Shown here: positions 10,936 to 24,785 of the stretch, in pieces
Position numbering within the stretch: the first letter of the stretch is position 1
How the letters are laid out: each line of letters begins with the position of its first letter
DNA from: Sabellastarte sp. h YS-2021
Taxonomy: Eukaryota > Annelida > Polychaeta > Sabellida > Sabellidae
Direction: 5' to 3'
Length of the DNA stretch: 64,000 bases
Assembly (NCBI GenBank): GCA_964017235.1
Contig: OZ024927.1
Coordinates: 23,083,160 to 23,147,159, forward strand
Made by a program: the position numbers and the translations under genes
Notes under the pieces: generated by a model
What the model was told of the DNA's origin: nothing
The model's database searches: none
What the model saw: the letters and a program-made list of their open reading frames with translations, nothing else

Positions 10936-13900
10936 ACTTTCTATAAGTTTGAGAAATTTTACACAACAAAATACTACAAAGTGTTCCTACTTTTCCTGGA
11001 ATATTAGATATAGATAAATTAAACATTGCTGTGTAAATATAAAAACGAATATAAAAAATAACATAAGATTATTTTAGAAAATTTTGGAATAAAAACAATA
11101 ACAAACAATAACAAATTGTTACTACAAAATATAAATTGTAAAATTGTGTATAATAGTGAAATATAAGATCTAATACATTCTGGATAATTAAATTGTTTGA
11201 TTTTATTTTATAAAACTCGATATATGTTATTCCAAATAATGCTGTCCTCTACATGAAAAGGTGACTTAAAAAGCACAGTGTGGCAGGCCAATCAATTTTC
11301 CATTTACTTTTATTTGTACTTGCACTTGCACACCAGTAAATTATATGTTATAAAGCATTTCAACAATTTTAAATACAAATATACGTACCATGTTCTTTGA
11401 ATGTTAGGGATACACAAATGGCTGTATCTGGTTATTTGTCATCACCATTAATCAATGGAATACATGACAACTTACAGCTGGTTCTATGTAACAGATATAT
11501 CATCTTTTACAATGTAAAACTATCGTCATTGCCAATGTTATGTGAAGACACTTGTCCAGTGAGAGACAGACCTTGAAGTTTCAGCTTTCAGTCAGACATT
11601 GGCATTATCAGTGTCAACAGACTCTATTGCACAGAAGTCAGAGAGTTTGCATCGAAATGTGTTTACCAAGAGATAACTGCAGCTGTTAATTGTAATTGTT
11701 ATAGCTATAATTTGAGTATTACAGCAACGTCAGGGGTCTGTTGATGTAGTTTGGGTGTACCTTAAATATTTTGAGACAATGTATTTCACCAAGAAGATGT
11801 TTATTGATGGCTGGGTAACCGTCTCTATTGTTACAATTGAAAGAACACCATCTATAAAGAGGCTCACATTGGCATTTGGCATTGAGTGAATGTACATGGT
11901 CAAAAAAAATTTTAATCCACCACTCACTTGTGTAGCTTGGCTTCCTATAGACAACGTTTAAAGGTTGTACTGGACACAGTTTGAGAACTGATGTCTATGA
12001 TCCTGGGTAGCTGAAGTCCTGTTATGCTGGTACCTTAAGCTTTTCCTTGATGTAATCCAGTTACTTAGCTTCCCACTTTTGTTCTGACCCCAAAGCTTGT
12101 GCAAGCATAAGGGAGTTCCCCTCCTGGAAGGTCATACAAGGCTGACCTGTCAAAAATATTGCAATGAGAAAACTGCAGTGGCTACTATGCTAATTCTCTA
12201 TACATATACTATGCTTCCAAATATTAAAAAGGGTCACTGGTCTGAAGAAACCCAAGGACCTAAGACATAAAGACATTTAAGTCAAGCGTGATTTCTATAT
12301 TGTCTGAATTTCATGAACATGAAGAGAACAAAAAGGATATTTGTAATTATGAAATATCACTTACAATCTACTTTCAAGTTCAGGGGCTTGTTCCTTTAAA
12401 GATCGAACCAGAAGGCACTTTATGAATGCATACCTCCACTGAGACAGCTGGGTAAATAGAATATGGTTCAGAACTTTCCAGATATGTAAGGAAGTTTCCT
12501 TTGGTCAAGCTATATGCATATATAAATATCACAAACGATTTGTTCATTAGTTTTACATTAATTGTAAAACACATAAAGGCAGTGACATTCAGATAAACAG
12601 ACAGATAAACGAACAAAAAACATAACCTCCTTGGTGGATGCTGGTAATAGTGTTATGGTCATGTAATATACCTTGATATAACTTATTGATGCTGCTACTA
12701 TTACTATTGTAGCCGCTGCTGCTACCATTCTGACTACTGCTATGAATGTGCTATTATTATACGAATATTACACTACATTATTATACTATTATTATATTAA
12801 ACTATTGTTTTGGATGTTTTTGTGATATAAAATTTAATTTGCTATTACCTAACTTTTCTGCCACTGCATCTGCTCGTACTTCTGTAGCAGCTGCTACTGC
12901 TACTGAATATAATGATTCTGCAACTATCATTATTCACTCTTCTATTGTATTGGGAAAATTTTCAAGACAACAATACTTGGAGATATCACTCAAAAGGGTG
13001 GAAAAGTATTACATTAAATCCTATTCATAAGTCTGTAATCAGTAGAGTCACCAATACTTCAGACAGATAGGACAGGACACTCACAAAGCATCCCAGTCAG
13101 TGTAATAACTACTTCAATGGCTAAGTCAATGTCTAGAGAATTAGCCCTTTCCTTTGTGCTGTGGTCATAAATAACAATACATTACACAGAAGAAATGGAA
13201 ATGGCCACATAGCTGCGACTGAAGCTTACAGATGTACTTCAAAGAAGATGAAGAGACCCTTTAAACTGTGTAAGGTGTGACGTGTTTATTGTACCCCCCA
13301 CCCCTAGTTTGATGAGGCTTACAGATTTATGTAGCATTTATTTTCAGTTCTCCAAACTCATGAAGTCAGTAATGATATGACTATTGGGAGCCACCATCTG
13401 TGTGCTTATCTTTGTTGAATCCGTGTTTATATTTAGCAAAACGTGATAACTAAATATAATTAATACATTTTTAAAGCTATTACTTTATTTTATAGTTCAC
13501 CGTTTACCTAGTATGCTTTGTCAGACAAAGATTATTGATCTAACTTTTTTTAACTTCACCAATTTAAGGCATCATGCAACAACGTACTGTAATAATTGAA
13601 ATTATTAGACTACTAAATTAAATTACTAATTATAAATATTTCCAGTTTTTCCTCTAGGCATGAAAAAGTGATATTTCAATACACTTCAGTTATTTTATTT
13701 CTGTATTTCTGTCTGCATACTTTGATTTGTTTTCCATATATATATTTTATTAAGCTGAAGTTCTCTGTGAGGCTTCTGCTTTTAGAAATCACCCTTTTTT
13801 GTAAAGGTCTTTCATGAATTGGGCCCTACTCTAGTGTACTACTCATGTGTCTGATTGCTGTGCAGCCCACGCATGTACATCGTATTAATTTTTGGCCTTG

Positions 13901-14521
13901 TTATTGAAGGGTAAAATTTTAAAAAATCTCACTCAATTTCAATGTTGGTACCTTCAACGTTTTCATCAAGAAATATTAACAAACACCGTTCTTGTTGAAG
14001 AAGAAGTAATCACCCATTTGTAAAGGTTATGCATACTTTTCACAGGCTAAATGAGCATAAGCTTGTTATTGCATACATTTATCTAACATTCACATTTAAA
14101 TGTTCAACAGTAACAAACAATATAAACCTCTCAATTACCAAAGTTGGTCTGTCTTTTGGTCGAAATATGTGGACTACAAAAGATATCAAACATATAGAAC
14201 CAAACTTTAATGAGGTCTTTGATGTATTAAGCCTTTTATCCAATTCTGCAAGTAAATTAAATACTGGACAAGGAAACCAGGTATATCATAAAGGGAAGTA
14301 TGGCTAATAGAAATGAATGTAATGCAATCTTCCAAGTTTGATTTGAGTAGATATGAATAATGTCTAATGTTGCCAACCTGATATATATCATCCCTTGAGT
14401 CACTGATTGTCCAAGATATTCTACTAGCACATAGATCAATGCAAAAATCAACATCCGTCATTGGAGAGACTTTTGTGGTATTCGAAAGACATAGTTAAAA
14501 GGATAGGTCTTTAGACTGCTT
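10936..14521. other. Non-coding stretch
   Basis: Very AT-rich DNA with short tandem runs, for example TTA-rich sequence at 12740-12800 and GCT/ACT triplets at 12690-12730. No protein family is recognisable in the short ORFs. Confidence 0.5.
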
Positions 14522-15440
14522 ATGTCACTCCCTTGCTTAAAGCCGACTCCCCTGCTAAACGGCTGGCTTAATAGAAACACTTTCAAAAATTATCGACCAG
14601 TGCCCATTTCTAAACTCATTGAGAAAGCTGTAGATAAGCAGGTAAATGATCACATCTCTCGGGAGAATATTAAAAAAAACAATCAGTTAGCATATGGAAC
14701 ATTTCAATCGACCAAAATAGTATTATCTAAAATATATAATGATATATCTACTACCTCAAACACTGGTATTGAATTGATGGAGACGTGCTCTTCTGGATAG
14801 AGTCGTACCTCCATTTAAGAAAATACATGTCACGAATGTTTGTCAAGTGTTCTGTTAGCATCTCAGGGAACTCCACAGAGTCCACAGGTGACGGCCCACA
14901 TGAGATGGCTGTAGCAAATGTCATGATTACCAGTCACTTGGACTACTGTGATTCCTTGTTCTATCTCAAAGCAAAGGCAAAAATCAATAAATCTATTGGG
15001 TTCAGAATTCCTTATGTTACATTGTGTGTAGACTGAGAAGGTTCAGTCGTGTGGATCTTTATTTGAATAAATTACAGTTTCTGACAATTCAGTACTGCAT
15101 GTGATTCAAATGCAATCGTCACACAAACAAAGTAATCCATCTGAACCAACCTGTATACCTGTCATCTCTTATCAAACCAGGTTGCCTCACACATGGTCAT
15201 CGCCATTTTGTTATCTTTACAAGACCATATAAATGCATGGGGATGTGCAGTTTTTCTAGAGCTGCTCGTACTACGTGGATCAACACTCAGCCAAGCAATC
15301 AGAATCCAAGACAGTTTGACAGGGTTTAAACAGTTGACAATTAACCTATTCAGATTAGCCTACCCCCATCCACAGTGTTAGAGATTGAGTCTTTCTGGAC
15401 CTCATCTCTTAAGAGGATGTCGAAATTAATTCAGCACTTT
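14522..15440 (+). pseudogene. LINE reverse transcriptase remnant (LINE-B)
   Basis: Fragments of an EN-RT LINE lie in shifting frames: FKNYRPVPISKLIEKAVDKQVNDHI (RT entry motif), an FWIESYL block, then SHLDYCDSLFY and a C-terminal RLAYPHP with a LINE 3' UTR-like end around 15400-15440. Each block has a counterpart in LINE-A1 (LKNYRPVSGLGFISKLVERVV, SHLDYCNSLFRGL, KAYPP). The catalytic YADD region is missing, so the copy carries a large internal deletion and many breaks. It is non-functional. Confidence 0.75.
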
Positions 15441-17821
15441 ACAAATTTCCTTATTATCGCTATTACCTCTGCCATAGGGGTATTAATTCATGACCGTTTG
15501 TCTGTCTGTCAGTCTGCTTGTTTGTTAGTAAGCTAGATTACACAAATACTACTGACTGGATCTTCCTAAACAAATTAGGTGTGTCTTGGTCCAGTATAGC
15601 TCCCATTGATCTGGATCACCGTCTGGATACATAAAAAGGTAATTCAGATTTTCACATTTACTTACTATTATGTGCCTTGGCGGAGGCATGTACTCTCTGA
15701 ATGCTCTTTTTATTATTTATTTCATGTCTCAAAAATTCATGTTTTTTCCGACTTGACTTGTAGTTTATTGAAAATAAGGATATAAGTATGGCATGAAAGG
15801 TTAAACTTCTTTGCTCTCTTTGATGTAAACATCTATATATATCATAGAGCTTCAAGCAAAACTTTTCAACCAGGTTTTGCCACCTCCTTTTTCATTAAAA
15901 TATGCATTGGCTCAAGTACAAAATATAAAAGATATCTTATCTAAAATTTTCAATGGCAATTTATTATAAATGCTTCACACTCGAAGCACCAAAAATCCTT
16001 TGTAGAGCCTTATTTAGGGTATTTAAGTTTAGGATTATTCAGTTTTAATTATTATATAATCATCCTCTCCCTGTGGTATTACTGTCAGATTTGTCTGTTT
16101 GTCGGCGAGCATAATGCAAAAAGTATGTATTGGATACGTGTCACATCTTCACGCAAGTTGATGTCCGTCTGTGACTCAACCCTCCTGAAAGACATTCTGA
16201 TTCAAATTGTGAATGCAAAACGGTTCTTGTAATTTTCTTTCCTCCGATATTTCAATTCAAACTGCGTAGGTAGAAATTTTTGGTGATTTTTATCGGCATT
16301 GTCATAACTCAAAAACTATTCATTAGATCAGAGTAATATTTTCATACCATATCGATTTATTTTATTCTGGAAAAAAAAGCTCTGCTATGAAGAGTATGAG
16401 ACACATTTCTGGCCCCTAAATTCTTACTATAGTTAGAAACTGTATATTTTGGTGGCTCAAAATATATAACTTTAGAATCAATATCTATTCTCTCCAAAAA
16501 CGTTGGAAAACAAATTTAAAGAACGAAATACTTTAGCCGTTATAAACCGCGCTGAAACAAAATTCAATAAGTTGTACGAAGTATGGCAAAATCTATTTCA
16601 ATTACAACATGCATCAGGAAAACAGGCTCATTTTTGTGTTTTCACTCTGATCCTACAAAAGCCTGGAGGTGAAACCGTGAAAACCAGTAGGTATGGAAAT
16701 AATATCGTTAAAAACAAACTAGGTTTCACAGTGTCATATAGAATTATAGGTAATATACATGTATAATATAACAAGATATGCTTTGAATATTATGCCAGTG
16801 TTTAAAATAATTATATATGTTTTTTCAAAGAAATGAAAAAATATGGTCCTATTCAACTATGATCCATATCCAGACTGTGATCGAGAATAGGTGATCCTGA
16901 ACTGGATCTGGAAGGAAAATAAGAAGATTTTGCATTTTCAGCACAATGCATGGGTGAGGGTTGGCACTTCTTTTATTACATAAATTAAGTATCGTGTGGG
17001 GCATATGACCTTAAGTTATAATGCCACTCTATAACTAAGTATATAAATCATTTACTAACTTCAGATTACTATGAGGTCACCTGAAACTTAAACTCCAAAT
17101 TCAAAACCTATGTAAATAAATAATATATGCCATTTGGGTTATATTTCTTAACCCTAATCTGAGGCAATGAAATGACACATAATCAATAAACACCCAGTTT
17201 ATAAGGTATAGCTTTGTATCAAGGATCGTGATTGACTAAAGAGTTTGAATTCATTCATTGCTTCATCTTTGTGTCAATCTGAAGAGTGTGTCACATAGGA
17301 AAGTGAAGTAGTAAACTGCTAAATCCAAATTTACGTTCATTTTATTGTAAAAGCCTTTGATCTTTTATTTTACACTAGTGCAAAAATTAGTGTCATTTAA
17401 GGCAAGTGCCGATGTAAATGTCAGACGGATTACAATAAAGGTTAATGGTGAATTTATGTACTAAAACTGGCAACACAAATTGCAACAACTGAAGATCTCT
17501 TTAGCAATTACAAAGGTGCTTTTTACTAAAGTCTTTAGACAGGAAATTGAAGTTGTACTGAGATGAGACATGTCATAAGTTACAGAGAAAAAAATGTGGC
17601 ATCCTATTTTTGAGAACTGATGATTCTGTAGACTGGTAGACTGTCACACTTCTCCATTTGTACACATTTGTAGTTACGTTTTTTGTTTGGAAATATACAA
17701 TTAAAAAAAAGATGTTCATCTTTCCCTTAATCGCATCTGATATTCTGAAGCAGATGTTGATCCATATTCACATCCACCGTGATTAAAGCCGAATCTGGTA
17801 GGTTTTGCTTTGGTGCATGAG
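15441..17821. other. Non-coding stretch with old repeats
   Basis: At 15481-15545 a GTCTGTCTGTCAGTCTG-rich segment resembles a widespread marine-invertebrate non-autonomous repeat. The dispersed GGCGGAGG block is at 15673-15706. The segment 17370-17580 has a diverged copy at 22650-22850. No gene is recognised. Confidence 0.5.
17370..17580 (+). repeat. Dispersed repeat with a diverged copy at 22650-22850
   Basis: Shared landmarks occur in the same order in both copies: ATGTAAATGTCAG, ACAATAAAGGTTAATGG, ATTTATG, GCAACAACTGAAG and GGAAATTGAAGTTGTACTGA (with substitutions in the other). The copies are same-strand, diverged, and without coding content. Confidence 0.6.
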
Positions 17822-17995
17822 TGATTGATTGCTTGTTTGATTGATTGATTGATTGCATACTAGTTAGTCACAATTTTTAGTTGAAGTGACTGATACTAGC
17901 AGGCAACATCAGATCTGGTCAGAATACTGAACCCATGACCTAACAGGTGGTAAGTCAGTATGTTAACCACTCTGCCACCATGAAGCCATTGTTTC
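17822..17995 (-). mobile_element. tRNA-headed SINE, minus-strand copy
   Basis: The minus strand has box A TGGCAGAGTGGTTAAC and box B-like TGGGTTCAGTAT. The body GTTGCCTGCTAGTATCAG and the motif AACTAGTATGC also occur in the 56-kb SINE. The copy ends early in an AATC-type tandem repeat (plus 17823-17860), so the distal 3' domain is truncated or replaced. Confidence 0.7.
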
Positions 17996-18469
17996 GGTAC
18001 TAAGAGACAAAGGTTCCATCACCTTCCTCTGATGTAGGGATATATCATTGCTACTTATACAAAAATAAAAGTACCTAAGTAGAATTTTCTTGTAAAAATC
18101 AGGGACACTTTATTATTGCATATCACTGATCATTCAGTAACAGCTGTTAAGCAAACTATGAGGTTTAATATCAATATTATTACAACAAACATCAATTAAT
18201 CAACCAATAATCCCTTTATATTTCCCATATCTCATTTCCATTTTGACTGACATTAATCAGCAGATACACCCAATTATCGCCAACATTCCCCATTATTTGT
18301 GAACTGAAAAAAAATTCAAGAAAGTCAAACCACCTCCAAGCGATGTAATTCACAGACTACCAGTTAAACTTATACCCTGTAAAAACCACACCAGTTATAG
18401 TGACAGATTTCTTGCAAATCACAAAAATTTGTTCAACCTTCCCTCTAACCTGTACTCCACAACACACTA

Positions 18470-19885
18470 AGCATAGTTAAAGGGTCTGTTGTGGCTCTTC
18501 CTCTCCTTGATCTTTCTACTGCCTTGATACTGTTGACGGTACCATTCTGCTATATGGGATTTATAATTACTGTTGTATTAATGACCTTATCACTTAGTGG
18601 GTTCAAAATTATACCTGTCGGTCTGAACATAGTCATTGAAGGTAGGTAATACTTCGTTTCATCACTTGGAATTACAGTTTAGCGTCTTCCGGTGTTCTGT
18701 TCTATTGTCAAGACCTACAGTGATATCAAGTACTACTTTATGCAGATGGGACCCAATTACACATGGCACTATCACCAACCAATTTTTCTCAGTCAAAGCA
18801 ACCCTCAAAAATTGCCTCAAAATATCATGTCGTCAAATAAACTAAAACTGAAATCTGACAAAAACTGAATTTATTTTAGTAGGCAAAAAAAGTATAAGCA
18901 ACTTCTTGTTAGAAATAAAAATAACTTCTCCCTCCATCTTGTACTAATATTTTTGGAAGTCAGGTGGCACCCTGCTACAATGTAAAGAATTTTGGGATGT
19001 CGTTTGTCTTCAATATGACTCTCTGTTCATTTCGGACAACACACAAAGTCAACTGTATGTGCAAGAGATCTATACCAGATTCATCACCTTCTCGATATTA
19101 ATACATCAGATGCCTGTAAATCAAAGCCTTCGTTCTGTTAATGAATTTGTTCGTTCTATGTTAACTTATTAGTTCTTAGTAAACTCTTGCATAAATCAAA
19201 AACTTAGTTTACTTTTGGCTAATTATTCATAAAAACTCCTCAAATATGAAGATAACTCAGACCCTGTCATTTAGTATTAGTTATGTAAAACCCTCAGTTC
19301 TTTACATCAAACTAAAAACTTAAAGTCATTTAAATGTTGAACAGTAAGGTGATGTGTCTTTTACCTAAATTTATAATAATTGAGACATTTCAATTAACAT
19401 CTATGATCTGGAGCAAATCTCTAATGACAATGTAACAACTGCTTCTACTTACTCCCTGAATTCTTTAGTAAGAGTTGCATTCGTTGCATTGTCATTCAGT
19501 ATTAATTTGTTTGCTATTTTACGAATGGTTCCATTTACAGGCCCCTCGTTCTTCAGTTAGTGGTTGCTTGGAATATTGCTATTTCTTGTGTGAGAATAGT
19601 TTAAAACAGGCCTGACTTTATATAGAATTCTAAAACATGTCCAATCAGTATAGCTTAGTGGAAAACTCCATCCACACACGTTGTCTAGAAATATCAGATA
19701 CAGCTATCGGAAATTTAAGTTCTTTCAGGTCCCCTCTTTTGGTCATAAAGTTCAAAAATTGCACAAACATTTTTCCAACTTCTTTAGTCATTATGCAGCA
19801 ACCTTCTGGAACTTCTTTCCTTTAACAGTCAAGAACCGGTCCCTCACTACTATTGTTTCTCTTGCTTTGGGGGAGTAGTTAGTGA
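18470..19885 (+). pseudogene. Heavily decayed LINE remnant (LINE-B type)
   Basis: Scattered in shifting frames are LDLSTAL with a TVDGTIL-like continuation near 18507-18550 (the AFDTIDH block), a degraded catalytic box YADGTQLH near 18737, NKLKLKSDKT near 18838, and a C-terminal block VPSFGHKVQKLHKHFSNFF near 19720-19790. The last corresponds to VPHFGSIFKSRKHFGLSF in LINE-A1. YADD has become YADG, and stops and indels are frequent, so it is an old dead copy. Confidence 0.65.
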
Positions 19886-20439
19886 TAAGCGATAAAAGTA
19901 ACATTGGAAATATGTAAAAAAATAATTGCATGATTTTGTCGTGTGGGTGGCTTTATTCTTACTTTTTACTATGTATGTTTATGGGATGTAAAGGTCTTCT
20001 TCACCTCTGTTATGTTGCAGATTGCCTTTTTTATTCAAACCAACATCTCGTAAGAATACCCGACTCCTTGTGCATATTATGATTTTTCAATGCCAATAAA
20101 CATACTATGGTTTGGTAAGTGAGTGAAACTTGCAGAGTAAATCAACATTTGTGCTCATAACGTGTTAAATCCAGTATGGTTTTCCCTTCACAGAAAACAT
20201 ACATTTACACAAGCCAAAGTTATAAATTATTTTGCACTTTAACCTATTTGTGAAGCCTTTTAAAAGCTAGTAATACCATTTCTACTTGAAATCAGAGTCC
20301 CACATTGGCACATGACCAATTAAAAATACATACTTTTTCTATCAGTGATCTCGACTGGCTATATGGTTTTAAGTTATGGAGTTATTATTTATTGTGTTCA
20401 TTTTAGGCACGTGACAATTTACCATTTCAATGCAAAGGT

Positions 20440-20605
20440 CAAAATTTGGGTTTTACGACCTGTTCAACAGCCAGGGTCATATTTGGACAGGCCCTCAGCA
20501 TTATCACTTCCGGGAGTCAAAAACACAGTGGTGACAACCTGTGTTTGGATACCAAACTTGCTAACCACGAGGCCACACTATGGGCCATTGCCTAATCAAG
20601 CTCCA
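20440..20605 (-). mobile_element. tRNA-headed SINE, minus-strand copy
   Basis: The minus strand has a box A-like GTGGCCTCGTGGTTAGC and a degenerate box B (TTTGACTCCC). The tail includes TATGACCCTGGCTGTTGAAC, then GTAAAACCCAAA, matching the 3' end of the 56-kb SINE. The central part is shortened relative to that copy. Confidence 0.65.
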
Positions 20606-21756
20606 TACCTTTTGCAACTTAAAAACCTAGGTCATATAACCGATAAGATAATGTCTAGGACTACATTAATGAGGTGGTCAGGATGTGGTCTATCAGGGTA
20701 TCAGGGTAATAAAGGGCTTTAATAGAACGGAGTGAACTTGTCCTTGATCATTAATAATTACAAGTGTCTTTTTTATTATTTCGTCATGTAAAAAAACAAC
20801 ATCAACAACATATTTCAATACACCATGGTTATTTCTGTACAATGGTCTAGATATTTTTCATCGTGTTTATTGTTCATATTCTGTCATAAAATTAGTAAAA
20901 AAACATGACAATAGCAGATGGTAGATCAAGACACCAATTGCTGTGTTACATGTGGTAATGGGTACCTACACAACCATTCATTCATTGAAAATTGCTTGAT
21001 GTTTACGTTAAATACATTCCAGCTTTGTACAAAGGTCTAAAAGCTGGATTATTCAAACATTTATGTCTCTTACATGTGTTACATTATAACACCCAGGATA
21101 CCTGAAACATCAAAGCATTATTCATTGAGTTTTTTTATCTACATCAATGTCTGAAAAACATATTTACAATAGTGTTTTTTTCCTAAAAAATGGGTCATAA
21201 ATGAGGAGTTACCTTAAGCAACTTGGTATGCATTTTAAACTGAATTGATGTTCAATTTCTACAGAAATAATAACCAAATTCCCCTACTTCTTTATCTACA
21301 AAGAGTTTACATTGATGGTTTACTTACTCAGTGGTATTCGTTCACTTCGTTCCTGTTCTTTATACCATTAAATAGTCTTACATTAAAACAGAGCTTTACT
21401 GCTGGGTATCTGATTCTCCCACCTCTCAAGGTCAAATGACATATAAGTACCTCAAAACTTCTGATGAGGTAACATTAAAATAAAATAATAGAAAAAGGCT
21501 AAATTGCAAAAGTATTTCTCGTAACTCTGCAGAGTTCTATGTCTGTGTCAGTAAAATTCAATGGGGTCAATTTATTACCGGTTGAATCTGTTATTAGCCT
21601 TGCTATTATTTTTGGTAAAAAGTTTTTATATTCTCAAACTAATGTTGTGAATGCTGAACTAATTAGAAGATTTTGCCTGTGGGGTAACATTTTGCTATTC
21701 TTTTTAAATATATATATATATATATATTATGGAATTTGACTTTAACTGAAATATTA
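20606..21756. other. Non-coding stretch
   Basis: AT-rich, with a TA-repeat run at 21709-21727. No recognisable gene. Confidence 0.5.
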
Positions 21757-21946
21757 CTACATAAGTAAATACCTGTTTGCAAAAGCCTACCCACCATAGC
21801 CTCCCCGTCACATCTGTGTCTCCTTGGTATGACCCGGCTATGTCCCTTGATTAATGTTAACTGCCTTGCTTTATGTTTAGATGCGCCTTAGAGTCCATCA
21901 GTGATGGAGATTAAGCGCTATAAAAGTCCACATTAGATTAGATTCC
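21757..21946 (+). mobile_element. 5'-truncated LINE-A 3' end
   Basis: The copy starts within the last codons of the ORF (YLFAKAYPP followed by TAG at 21797-21799). It retains the 3' UTR, the conserved hairpin at 21883-21918, and a terminal ATTAG repeat. LINE-A1 ends KAYPP in the same place. Severe 5' truncation is typical of LINE insertion. Confidence 0.85.
21883..21918 (+). other. LINE-A 3'-UTR RNA hairpin (third copy)
   Basis: A GCGC base stem, TTAG/TTAA, and a TCCATC/GATGGA upper stem with an AGT loop. The upper-stem bases differ from LINE-A1 yet still pair. Confidence 0.7.
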
Positions 21947-22649
21947 AATTGTTTTCTTATTCTATCTTTTTTACCTCCTCCAAGGAGGTCTTGCTATGGT
22001 GTATTGCTTGTTTTTGGTGTATCTCTCGGTGCTCACAATTACTCGAGAACTAATCAAATCTTTATGAATAATCATTTGTTGGTATGGCCTGACCAAAGGA
22101 AGACATGATTAAATGTTTGAAAAGATACAGATGATACTCTGGATTTAATAAAACAAAGTCTCAATTGTAGCTCAGGAGTGCTTTCTAGTTAAATTGTGTT
22201 TTCTCCTGATTTTTACACACTATATATAATAATTAATGAATAAATACATTTTAACTGAATTTCTATCCAAGATCTGTAGTTAGTTTGATGTAATTATCTT
22301 TATATGAGCATCAGACAAATGGGCAATCAAGAAGATTTACAAAATCTTCAAGATGTAACAAATCAATGTATTAAAGACAAACATGCTGACATGCCGAAAA
22401 CAATCTTAGGATGTGTCTATTTATTATTCAAGCATAGAAAGTTAGGCACCAGTCATTTGACCAATACAGAGTCAGGTCAAGCTTGAGGTTATTAAAAATC
22501 AGATTTTGATCAAGATTTCCACCACTCATTTTCTGTATACCATGTAAATCAATTGTCTTCCATCGGCACTGGAAACGATTTTCTTTTCAATTTAAAATGA
22601 CACATAGGGTAGTAACTATTCGTTCTTTCTTTACAATTGTAAAAATCCA

Positions 22650-22850
22650 GGGACAAATGTGTGTCTCTCTTATTTTATGCCAGTTCTAATGTAAATGTCA
22701 GGCTGCTGACAATAAAAGTTAATGGGAAATTTATGCAATGAACATGGTTATACTCTTATACATTGCAGCAACTAAAGGCCACTTTAGCTGAACAACAAAG
22801 ACTATTTTTATTAGGCTTTTCTGGACATGAAATTGCACTGAAATGACATT
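22650..22850 (+). repeat. Second copy of the 17370-17580 repeat
   Basis: Same landmarks in the same order as 17370-17580, with many substitutions. Confidence 0.6.
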
Positions 22851-23514
22851 TGCATGGATTGATCATTTGTTTGCTGCTAAAAATACAGACACTGTGGAAC
22901 TTTGTGTGCAAGAATCAATCAATGGGTTTATTTAAAAAATAACCAAAAGATTTCTCTTCAGTAGATATCTGTGGTTTGCAAGGAGTAAACCATCTTAACC
23001 TTGTCTTCACTAACAACAAATCTTAATGTTGATCTTTTAATGCAAATTTCAGCTTTGGGATATGATGGTGTGATCCAAACATAATTGTAAGAAGTAAGTA
23101 AGAACCATAATGATTAAAGATTCTTCTTTCTAATTTTGATGAGATTTAAATGCCTTGATAAAAACCTTTTAGTAATAAAAAATTTCAATTTGTACTATGA
23201 GCAAAATCAGCTGACTGCAAAAAAGCCAAGTCTAATCTCATGACAGTGTCATCACAGAAAATGAAGGAAAATCTCGGATTTGAGGTGGCACATTATTTTA
23301 TGCACCGATAGCGTTACAGGCAGTATTTGCAGTGGTTTTCGACAGCATGGGTAGAATGTAGGTCATCCTGTGAAATCCAGCTACAAACCTCTGGCTTCAG
23401 ATTTGCTGCCTCCCAGATCATACTACAGGTTGTGTTTCTGGCAGTTATACAGACAGCAGAAACACAGAGACGGAATGTTGTGCCTCCTGTGAAATCCATC
23501 TGCACACTTCTGTA

Positions 23515-23685
23515 TACAGTATACAAATAAACGGAATTAAGGAGGATAATCACCATGGTTTGATTCAGGAAAGATAAAGTAAAGTTATTGTCAAGATATG
23601 GAAACCAATATGTAACTTCACTGGAAACACAGAAAGAAAGCAGAAAAGCTACAGAAATGATAAAATGCCCTGCAGTTACTTTATT
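23515..23685 (+). repeat. Dispersed repeat family (copies at 24605 and 54435)
   Basis: All three copies share a GGGGAGGATNNTC-like start, TTTGACNCAGGAAAGATA, AGTAAAG, then a CAGAAA/GCTACAGAAATGA block and CTGCAGTTA. Locally the unit CCTGTGAAATCCANCT is also duplicated 118 bp apart (23367 and 23485). Non-coding. Confidence 0.55.
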
Positions 23686-24604
23686 ATTATTATTTACAGA
23701 CTTTCAAAGCATTTAATTTTGATGTGTATTGAATTCTAATACCCAATAAAACATAAGGGGTAGAGGAAATCTTGTAAGTCCAATGGCAGGAACAGGTCGG
23801 CATCAGAAAGCGTATGCACAACCAGAGGAGAGATTGCGTAGGAGGATATACTTCATCAAACAAGTGAGCCTTTAGAATTGCATGGAAGTTTTGAAATGTT
23901 CACAATAACCACCTCTAAGGCATTTGCCGTCATTTACTGTCGCCCCCCTCCTGTGTCAGCCCTACCACCATCCCTGTGTCCTTGTGTGTCCACCGCTGTC
24001 AATCTATTTCATTGGTTACTGTGGTGTCATGGTGATGTCTGTGGCTTATAGAAGGTTGTTAGTCATTCTATTTTGATATTATTTGTGTCCGACTATATAA
24101 GTTCAGTGAAGGTAAATGATGGTTGTCTCTCAGTGACAGACGTTAGTACTACTCTCATGTTACTGTTTCTGACAGTTACACACCATGTCCCATCAGTGAC
24201 CATGCGAGTCATACCTCTTGGGTACATCAGTTCTGGGAAGATATGAGGTGCCCTGGGGATGGTTCTGCAGAATAAAACTATTAACTGAGGGGTATACCAC
24301 CTGTATTGGTAAATGGGTATGCATAATCATTCACTAGTTTCTACTGCTAGCGTCAGTATAGTCTGCCAGTCTTCATGTACCTAGGAAATCAGCAATCAAC
24401 AAGTAAATTTATCATTGACATTTTTTAATATTTAATCCAAATTTAGTTTTCTAAAATCTCCATGAGCTCTATATTTTGGTTCAAATTTTAAGCAATAAAC
24501 ATTATTTTTAGTTTTTGAACTAGTAAGAACTGTTTTAGAACAACTGTTTGTTTAAACGTTGAATATGAAGAATGCTATACCTAATATGAAACCCAGGTAA
24601 ACAC

Positions 24605-24785
24605 CTCTAGCTACAGTTTTGCTACAGAAGAGAATTTGAATTGGGGAGAATAATCGTCAACGTTTGACACAGGAAAGATACTGTAAAGATACAGCTTAAA
24701 CACACATAAATACAGAGAATGCTACAGAATATAGTAAAAAGGTCTCAAAGGAATTACAAAAATGACATATCTTGCAGTTATGGGG
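24605..24785 (+). repeat. Dispersed repeat family, second copy
   Basis: TTGGGGAGAATAATCGTCAA, TTTGACACAGGAAAGATACTG and CTTGCAGTTA occur in the same order as at 23515 and 54435. Confidence 0.55.
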
